A stretch of DNA of 64,000 nt from Penicillus capitatus. Lineage: Eukaryota; Chlorophyta. The DNA is taken from the NCBI GenBank assembly GCA_965649825.1, contig OZ287711.1, positions 62,001 through 126,000 on the forward strand, in the 5' to 3' direction. The notes beneath the pieces are model-generated. The model saw nothing but the letters and a program-made list of their open reading frames with translations, was not told the origin of the DNA and did not search any database. Below are positions 56,279 through 64,000 of the stretch, piece by piece (positions within the stretch are counted from its first letter, which is position 1; every line of letters begins with the position of its first letter). Made by a program: the position numbers and the translations under genes.

Positions 56279-59200
56279 ATGGATGGGCGAGTCGCTTTTT
56301 TTCTCCTGCTGTGCGTCGCGGCCGGTGCCGCGTTCTCCATCCCCGACAAAGAGTCGAGGACGTATGCATCCAGACAACTCCGCAGTAAGCACCGTCTTCG
56401 CTTTGCACGATAGCACAACGTTGCGAGCTTCGCACCCGTCTTCGGGCCATTCACAAGTTTAACCGCCGCGCCGACTTTTAGGTGGATGCACGCCCTCTTC
56501 GTGCGATGACGGCGCATCCCTTCCAGCAAATGGCGGAAGTAGTATTCCTCGGATGGCGTGAGCATCATCTTTACGATGGCTGTCCTTAGTGGAGAAGAAG
56601 ACGTGTCACATCGAGGAAGGCATCGACCTCGAAGGAGGGGATATGAAGACGGTATCGGACATCGATCAGCTTTGCGGATGTTGTTTCTTCTGCAAGTGGG
56701 AGAGCGGTAAAAAACGCTTGTATGAATTCCTTATCACTCACTGTCGCTCTTCAGGATGCAAGGCATGGGTGTATAACTCGGCCACACAAAGCTGCTATCT
56801 CAAGTCGAAGAGCTACGGGGAATTGAAACAGGTCGCATGCGAAACCTGTGTTGCTTCAAATCCTCAGGGCAGCAAGTATTACAAGTGCCATGGCAGTAAG
56901 AGTCAAATGACAAGTAAGCTGAGAGCTCCCTTCCCATCGCTAGCATGAGAAGTGTGCTCTGTTGCGCAGCGAAGAAAACGACGACGATGACGACAACCGA
57001 GGAATCTAGTTCCTCCTCCGCTGCTCAGAAAGAAGCTTACGGTTCTTATCATGGAGGCGGTGGCGGCGGCAAGAAGTCGGAAACGATTTCTTCGGAGTCG
57101 TACGAGGAGGAGGCAGTTGGCGAGGCGACAGAGACGTTTTCCACCGAGTCGTATGAGGAGGAGGCAGTTGGCGAGGCGACAGAGACCTTTTCCACCGAGT
57201 CGTACGAGGAGGAGGCAGTTGGCGAGGCGACAGAGACTTTTTCCACCGAGTCGTACGAGGAGCATGGAGGTAGCGAAAAGACGGAGACGTTCTCTTCGGA
57301 GTCGTACGCTGAACATGGCGGTGGCGGCAGTAAGAAGACAGAGACGTTTTCCTCCGAGTCGTACGCTGAACATGGCGGCGGCGGCGGCGGTTCGAGTGAA
57401 ACGCACAAAGTTTCCACGGCAGAGTCGCAGAAGCCGTCCGTTATGTTGTCTCAAGAAGAGCTTCAGGCGTCACTTGGCTCGGTGCCGAAGTATGGTGTGG
57501 ATGTGGGCGTCGCCCAGGCAACAGGAACTGAGAAATGCAGATTCAAAGAAGGGTATGACCAGCCTGCCGAATACGATATGTTGCAGAAGCCTCTTATCTT
57601 GGCAAGCTCCTTCCTTTGCTGCGATGCATGCAAAGCAAACCCAGGTCTGCCTGCCTGTCAAGGATTAAGATTTCTAACCGTCGTATGTGAGCAGCTTGCA
57701 AATCATGGGTGTGGAAGCAAGACTCAACGGAGTGCTTCTTGAAGAACGAGTACAAGGCCGAAAAGAGTGACATTCCATGTGCTTCCTGCATTGCCTACTG
57801 TGCAGCTGGCAGTCAATACGTCTACAGTCTTTCCGCGGGACAGAAAACGACGCACTCTACCATCAAGTCCACGACGAGCAAAACCACGACGACGGGATTT
57901 ACGCAGCAAGAGATGCAGTACTATACGTACATCTTCGGTCAATACGGGTGGGGCAAGTACACGGGATCACAGAAGTCCACCTGCACAGTGATCGTCGGAT
58001 TCGACCAGCCACAAGATTTCGACCTGCCCGGAATGCCGATCGATACAGACAATGCCTTTGCCTGCTGCGACAAGTGCTCCGCGACATCCGGTGCGTCGGA
58101 AGCATCGCATCAAGCATGCTGTATGTCAATGGTGTATGTAGGATGCAAGTCGTGGGTGTGGCGCTCGCAATCGAAGAAGTGCTTCTTGAAGAAGATGTAC
58201 GACTACCGTCGGATCAAGGAAACGAAATGTGACGACTGTGTGGGATACGCTAAGAAAGGCACGATCTACGTCTTCGCCGGCCAGTCGGGAGAAGGATCCG
58301 GACAAAGCGAGAGCGCGGGGCAGACCACGGGGAGCACCGTTTCGTCCGAGAAGACATCAACGAGCACAACGACTGAGACGACGACCACAACGAAGTGGGC
58401 AGTGGGCTTCTTCGGTGGTGGAGTTGGATGGCAGACAGCAACGGCAGGCGACGCGTCGAACAAATGCGTTTTCTCAACGGGGTATGATCAACCTGCCGAT
58501 TTCAATCTCATTTCACGGCCACTGAACTTGGCAACAGCACTCATGTGCTGCGACTCCTGCGGCCAGAACGACCGTAAGCATCGCCCATTTGACGACAGGG
58601 GTGTCCACGTTCGTTGTGTACAGAATGCAAATCATGGGTGTGGAATTCTAAAACGCACGAATGCTTTCTCAAAAACAACTACGATGAACGAAGAAACAAC
58701 ATCAAATGCGATGACTGTGTCGCATACAGCAAGACAGGAAAATACCTCCTTGTCCTTGGAGGATCATCTTCATCATCATCGACATCGGAGACCACGGCCG
58801 GGAAATCTTCGTCAGAGACGGCGGCTGTGGGATCGTCAGCAAAGACCGCCTCCACTTTCGTGCAGCAAAAGGATTTGTCTTGGGCCCAGGAGTTTGGTAT
58901 TTGGATGCCGAAAGACATCGCTTCGAGAACGTGTACGCTTTCCAAGGGCTACGATCAGCCTGCGGAATACAACATTCACAGCGAGCCGCTCAAAGTCCAA
59001 TTCGCCTTTGAATGCTGCAATGAATGCGCAAAACTGGACGGTAAGTTGAGATGTGGACCGAACGCAGTTGATAACGTGTGGCTTCTTCGCAGCGTGCAAG
59101 TCTTGGGTCTTCAAGAGAAGTTCAAAGGAATGCTATCTGAAAAATCAATACGATACTAGTAAGAGGACTGCATGCTCCGACTGCTGGGCTTACGATTCGA

Positions 59201-61340
59201 GCAGCAGACGTTTCGTCTATCAGAAAAAAGTGACCGTGACTGTGACGATCACGACGACGACCACCAAGTGGACGTCAATGACATTTGGTGGTTGCGGTTG
59301 GCAAACTGCCACTGGATCCGAATCCTGTCGCTTTTCGGTTGGTCAAGACCAGTCGTCCGAATACGATCTCCTCGCTAATCCACTCTATCTGGACACTCCA
59401 TACATGTGTTGCGATGCGTGCAAGCAAAACGACCGTAAGTGGCTCAGTACTGCAAGCCTTGGTATGAAGTGACGTTTGGTCTTGTAGAGTGCAAATCGTG
59501 GGTGTGGAAAGCGACCCACAAGAGCTGCTATCTTAAGACACAGTACGACGAGTCGAAGACTGAGCCGTGCTCGGATTGTGTGGCCCAAAGCCAAGGAGGA
59601 AAGTATTACTTTGTTTCGAAGTATAGCAGCACCATGGGTGGCAGCTCCGGAGATGTATCTGCCGGTTCTGGAGATGTTTCTGCTGGCTCCAGTCGCGTAC
59701 AAGAAAAAGACCTCTCATGGGCTACGGAATCCGGTATCTGGATGCCGAAATCAATCGCCGCAAAGACATGTACTATCTCGAAGGGCTACGATCAGCCTGC
59801 TAAGTACAACATTCACAGCCAACCACTCGAAGTCCAATTCGGTTTCCAATGTTGCAACGAGTGCGCCAAACTGAACGGTAAGAGGCTGTCTGCATCAGAA
59901 AATGTGCATGACCGTATGCTCTATCTGCAGATTGCAAGTCCTGGGTCTTCAAGTTGGATTCACAGGAGTGCTATCTGAAGAATTACTATTATGCCAGCAA
60001 GGACATTCCATGCTCAGATTGTGTCTCTTACGACTCGAGCAGTAGGAGCTACGTCTACCAGAGAGAGTCACAGAAAACGGTTATTACGAAAATCACGACG
60101 ACAAGCTCCAAATGGACATCGACGACATTTGGTGGTTGCGGATGGGCAGCAGCCACTGGATCCGAATCCTGTCGCTTTTCGGTTGGTGAAGACCAGTCGT
60201 CCGAATACGACCTCCTCGACAAGCCACTCTATCTGGACACTCCTTACATGTGCTGCGACGCGTGCAAGCAAAACGACCGTAAGTGGCTCAGTACTGCAGG
60301 CCTTGGTATGAAGTGACGTCTGGTCTTGTAGAGTGCAAATCGTGGGTGTGGAAAGCGACCCACAAGAGCTGCTATCTTAAGACACAGTACGACGAATCGA
60401 AGACTGAGCCGTGCTCAGACTGCGTGGCATACAGCAAGGGCGGGACGTACTACCTCACGTCGAAATACACAACGTCCAGTAGTAGCACTGGCGGCAGTAG
60501 CAGCAGCATCAAAGAGGATGTCTCTACTGGTTCCACCGTCACGGTGGCGCAGAAAGATCTGTCCTGGGCTTCTGATGTCTGCATATGGATGCCAGAGAGC
60601 ATTGCCAAGAAGATATGCACCATATCGAGTGGTTACGATCAACCAGCGGAGCACAACATCCACAGCCAACCGCTCAAAGTGGATTTTGCCTTCGAATGCT
60701 GCAACGAGTGTGCCAAAGTGAACGGTGAGTTCCCGCTGAACGAGATAGAACTGACAGCGAATCTTCCACTGCAGAGTGCAAGTCCTGGGTGTTCAAAGCG
60801 TCCTCGAAGCAGTGCTACTTGAAGAACCAGTATGATGTCAGCAAGACGCTTCCTTGCAAAGATTGCATTGCCTACGCCCCTGATCGCGAATCCTTTGCTC
60901 ATCAGACCAAGGTGACAGTGACGAAGACGTTTCCTCTGGCCACCGCCCAGTGGACGTCGGACACATTTGGCGGAAGTGGCTGGGTTCAGGCCTCTCAGTC
61001 GGATGCCTGCCGCTTCGTCGTCGGTCGCGATCAGCCAACCGACTACGATCTTGCCGCTCCGAGCTACACAGCCAATCCGTTCGATTGCTGCGATGCATGC
61101 AAACAAAACGACAGTGAGAAAAATCCCTTGTCTTTGCTGTTCTGCTCATCCTCTGCCGCAGAGTGCAAATCGTGGGTTTGGAAGGCCACCTACAAGAGCT
61201 GCCATCTCAAGAATCACTACGACGAGTCTAAGGAAACAACATGCGGCGACTGCGTCTCCTACAGCACAGGAGGTGGTTATTCTGTCACAGACAAGCACGC
61301 TGGTTTTGGATATGGTGGCAAACCAGTGATAGCGACTTGA
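56279..61340 (+). CDS. Secreted protein with ten PAN/apple-like modules
   Basis: The first exon (56279-56384) encodes the signal peptide MDGRVAFFLLLCVAAGAAFS. About twelve further exons run to the stop at 61340; the first intron may span 56385-56590. Ten modules share half A (C-x4-G-x-DQP-x-EY ... FECCNECAK) and half B (CKSWVW-x7-CYLK-x2-YD-x-SK-x3-CSDCVAY). In every module a phase-1 intron separates A from B, so each internal exon carries B of one module and A of the next. Modules 5-10 alternate two subtypes (NIHSxPLxVQFAF and DLLxxPLYLDTPYM) as three dyads. Linkers are Thr/Ser-rich with FGGCGWQTATGSE. PAN/apple domains bind proteins or glycans, so an adhesive or extracellular-matrix role is inferred. 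The PAN assignment rests on Cys spacing and the CKSWVW core. Confidence 0.82.
57095..57400 (+). repeat. 51-bp coding minisatellite in the PAN-array gene
   Basis: Three near-identical 51-bp units (57095-57145, 57146-57196, 57197-57247) encode ESYEEEAVGEATETFST. Shorter degenerate units follow to about 57400 (SSESYAEHGGGG-type). They form an acidic Ser/Thr linker between modules 1 and 2. Confidence 0.85.
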
Positions 61341-64000
61341 ACAGACGACAACACGACACGTTGTCTTTCCACATCGTAAAGGCAAATGAAGATGAAGCCA
61401 TTGGATTTGTGCAAGGAGGTATTTTATTCTGTCAATAGCAATCATGCGAATAGAACAACGGCCTGTTTAAAGACGACGAATAGGTCGTTGAGAGCATGTT
61501 CTCCAAGCGTTCGGATTTCGAGGGAGTTTTCGACGGCGAGTGAGACGTACGGCGGTTTGGCCGGGTTACCTAAGTGACTTCGTCGCCCGAGATCATCGAT
61601 TCTTACGCTGCGGCGCGATCTATTGAGTGTCGACGTGTATCTATATCGTGTCTTGACGTTAGAAATAGCGAACAAACAGAACTCCGCGCGACGAAGTGCC
61701 GTCTACCGAGCGAATACTGCGTGCCCGCTTTCGCATCCAGTCCGGGGGGCGCAACACGGTGATACTCAGGTATCTGGAGCATGCAGTCAATGGAGAAATG
61801 GAGACGAACGTTAAAACAGCTGATGCTGCGTCAGTATATAGAAGAACATCTGAGACCATTGGTAAGACAGATCAGAGGCCTTTCGGAATCTTATTTGTTG
61901 CGCCTATACACAACGTGACGTGATCGCTATCTGAAAACAAGCAGGATCGGGAGGATAACACCCTAGCGTCATTTGCACATTCAGCAGGGCAGTATGGAAT
62001 GCGTGACGCTACAAGAAGAAAACAAGTCGTCTTCAGACGCGAATCGTCGGCATTACACACCCGTCACATAATAATCCAACTACAATTCAGAGCATAGAGC
62101 ACAACGTTAATAAGACGTCGCAATGTGCATTTAATTCGCGTATCATATTCTCGTTTTCTTAGCTGGTTGTGCCTAAACTGCGAGGATCTTCTCGTAGGAT
62201 AAATGGCCGGATTTATAAGAGTCTTCGCATATGGCACAACAGCCATTAACAGGCTCTTCGTAAGAAGGGCGACGGTGCTTTTTAAACGGAAAAAGGATAA
62301 AGCCCTTCTCTAACAGTTATGCATTTGTAGCATAAAGGCAAAACATAAAGTGAGCGCCCTGGATTGGGAAAGCGCTTCGTAGATCTCAATCCTAGGGGCG
62401 ATGGGTATACGTAATCTTGCCTCTTCAAGAATGACCGACGGCATTGGATTGGAAGCTTTGAGAATTACATCTGTTACACATTGAATCATCGAGTCCCGTC
62501 CGTCCTTGCTCAACCAGAAGGAACATGAAGTGAAATGACGGGAAGGGTGTATCGACGTAAAGAGAGAAAGACGACGAGTATTCTTGTCGGGAATCGTGCA
62601 ACGATGTTCAAACAACGAGAGTCGAAAGACGCGCGAACGACGATGCTAAAGACGCGCTCGGAGATAACACCAAGAACACGAGATATTCTTACAAAGATTG
62701 TCGCCTTTAAACATCCACGATGGTTAAGGTTTCCTAACCTTAGCCTCTAACAGCTGCGAACTTGTCCATGCATTCGACAACCATATCCCTACTGCTATGA
62801 GGAATTTGCCACGAGGGCACTCATCCGTCGCTCTCCATGGTTCAGAGACCTGGATGGTTATTCAAGTGCACAACAATCACGGTGGTTGCTCTGGGTGATA
62901 CGCACGTTTAATCTCCAACAATTCTACCCCGTCATTCGGAGTCTGCGCATGCGGAAAGAGTGTGGCCACTTGTCACAGTCACAGCTCTCTTATAACCTTT
63001 GCGCAGTTGTTCAAGAAATGCAGAGAAAGCCAGATGCGGCGCAAAAAGCTCAACGCGTCCTGTTACGCCCTAATCGGTACATCGGTGAACGGGGGATTGC
63101 GACGGCGGACAAGGGACACATGCTTAACGATGTTCAACGGTCCCACTGAGTGTCCATGTTATTATTCCGATAAAAGAAAGTCGTCTGGGAAATTAATTGT
63201 CTCCTATTCCGGAGCCGCGGGGTCACATCATCACGATCTAGAGCGAATGGTCGCGTTATCATTGCACGGACATTAGGAGTAGCATCTAAGTAACATGCAG
63301 AACCACTTAGACGAAGCGTTGATCACTGTTATGGAACACAAGTCGTCTCGGAAAAGTCCCGTATTCCGGAGCCGCGGGGTCACGACACTCTTGTCACGCT
63401 CTCGCTTTATTGATGTCATTTCATTTAGATTGTCACCTCGTACCTGCCTCGTTTTCTCAGGGTCTTGCCTCCCAAGAGGCGCTCATAAAGCGTTCACGAC
63501 AACTTAGAGGTATTTTCCTCTGGTTATGAGAATCGGATAACTTGCCTGACTTTTGAAGTCTTGTCACATTTAACGTATAAATGGGTGAATGCGAACCTTA
63601 GACTACCACTGCATTGTAAGGTTTCAAGTCTTCCGCTGTATTATCTCTGAAGCGCGGCATGGCCGGCGTGACAACCACGATATGAATCAGTTTTGATTAC
63701 TGAGGTGGATTTTTTTGCGTTTGATGGCTTTTGCATCTCTTTTTTGAGTAGACCATGAGAGCATCGGACAACCAGTGTTCAGCCATCACAAAGAGACCAA
63801 CAAGCAGGAGAGAAATGAAACAATGTGAAGGTCAGGTGGGTAGGAGGCGGGAGCTAGTAGGGCTCGTGAAAGGACGGATTGGCAAATCATATAATCGAGA
63901 GTTGCAAACGATATCGCTTTATTTCCAAACAGTTTCTCATGCAGGGTTTTCGAAACGTACACCTTGATGTTCCTACTAGGGATCCATGCAAGCAACGGAT
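61341..64000. other. Gene-poor end of window
   Basis: 2.66 kb without a supported gene on either strand. The only structure seen is a pair of direct repeats at 63.2 and 63.4 kb. It may be intergenic or belong to a gene beyond the window. Confidence 0.4.
63179..63383. repeat. Pair of short direct repeats 157 bp apart
   Basis: TATTCCGGAGCCGCGGGGTC (then AC) occurs at 63205-63226 and 63362-63383. Each copy is preceded about 20-25 bp upstream by AGTCGTCT (63179, 63341). The G+C-rich palindromic GGAGCCGCGGGG core stands out in an A+T-richer background. The role is unknown. Confidence 0.75.

Noticed and set aside
57049-57417. Minus-strand frame rich in Ser and Pro over the PAN-array linker
   Set aside because: It is the reverse reading of the 51-bp coding minisatellite. 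The plus strand is fixed by the flanking PAN modules.

Overview
The window is nuclear DNA of a plastid-bearing microbial eukaryote. Genes lie on both strands and are broken by many very small GT-AG introns, mostly 46-59 nt, and no operon-like layout is visible. An EXECUTER (plastid singlet-oxygen response) homologue, two MATE transporters with long basic N-termini, a suicide-type THI4 and mitochondrial leucine-degradation enzymes point to an alga or alga-derived protist. A TBC1D31 homologue (a centriolar-satellite/cilium protein in animals) hints at a flagellate. I cannot name the lineage from sequence alone. All exon structures were read by eye from splice signals, reading-frame continuity and remembered family sequences; nothing was searched.

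Layout. 0-6.4 kb: a small Cys-rich ORF, a ubiquitin-like protein, a 3' piece of phosphatidylserine decarboxylase, THI4 with a TPP riboswitch in its leader, and a divergent beta-rich gene. 7-12.8 kb: a pepsin-family protein that has lost both catalytic Asp residues, then TBC1D31. 13.4-15.5 kb: LINE relics. 16.6-26.5 kb: a small secreted protein, PWP1, a helical protein divergent from PWP1, a secreted Ala-rich (silk-like) protein, an MDR reductase and an F-box-like/LRR protein. 26.7-28.6 kb: MATE 1. 28.6-38 kb: gene-poor, with two more members of the small secreted family, a decayed copy, a patatin fragment and repeats. 38.2-46.8 kb: the second beta-rich paralogue, methylglutaconyl-CoA hydratase, Peter Pan/SSF1 (ribosome biogenesis), EXECUTER and MATE 2. 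48.5-49.5 kb: LINE relic. 50-55 kb: fourth intact secreted-family gene, BCKDH E1-beta and a patatin-like lipase. 56.3-61.3 kb: a large secreted protein with ten PAN/apple-like modules. 61.3-64 kb: no gene recognised.

How the genes relate. THI4 makes the thiamine thiazole and its leader carries an aptamer for the pathway's end product, so a feedback circuit is readable from the DNA. AUH and BCKDHB belong to one pathway, leucine catabolism. PWP1 and Peter Pan both serve 60S ribosome biogenesis. Several families occur as paralogous pairs or sets inside the window (secreted two-Cys family, beta-rich pair, MATE pair, patatin plus fragment, LINE tails), so local duplication has shaped the region. 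The most novel material is the secreted two-Cys family, the double-dead aspartic protease, the Ala-rich silk-like protein, the PAN array and the TPP riboswitch with a uORF starting inside it.
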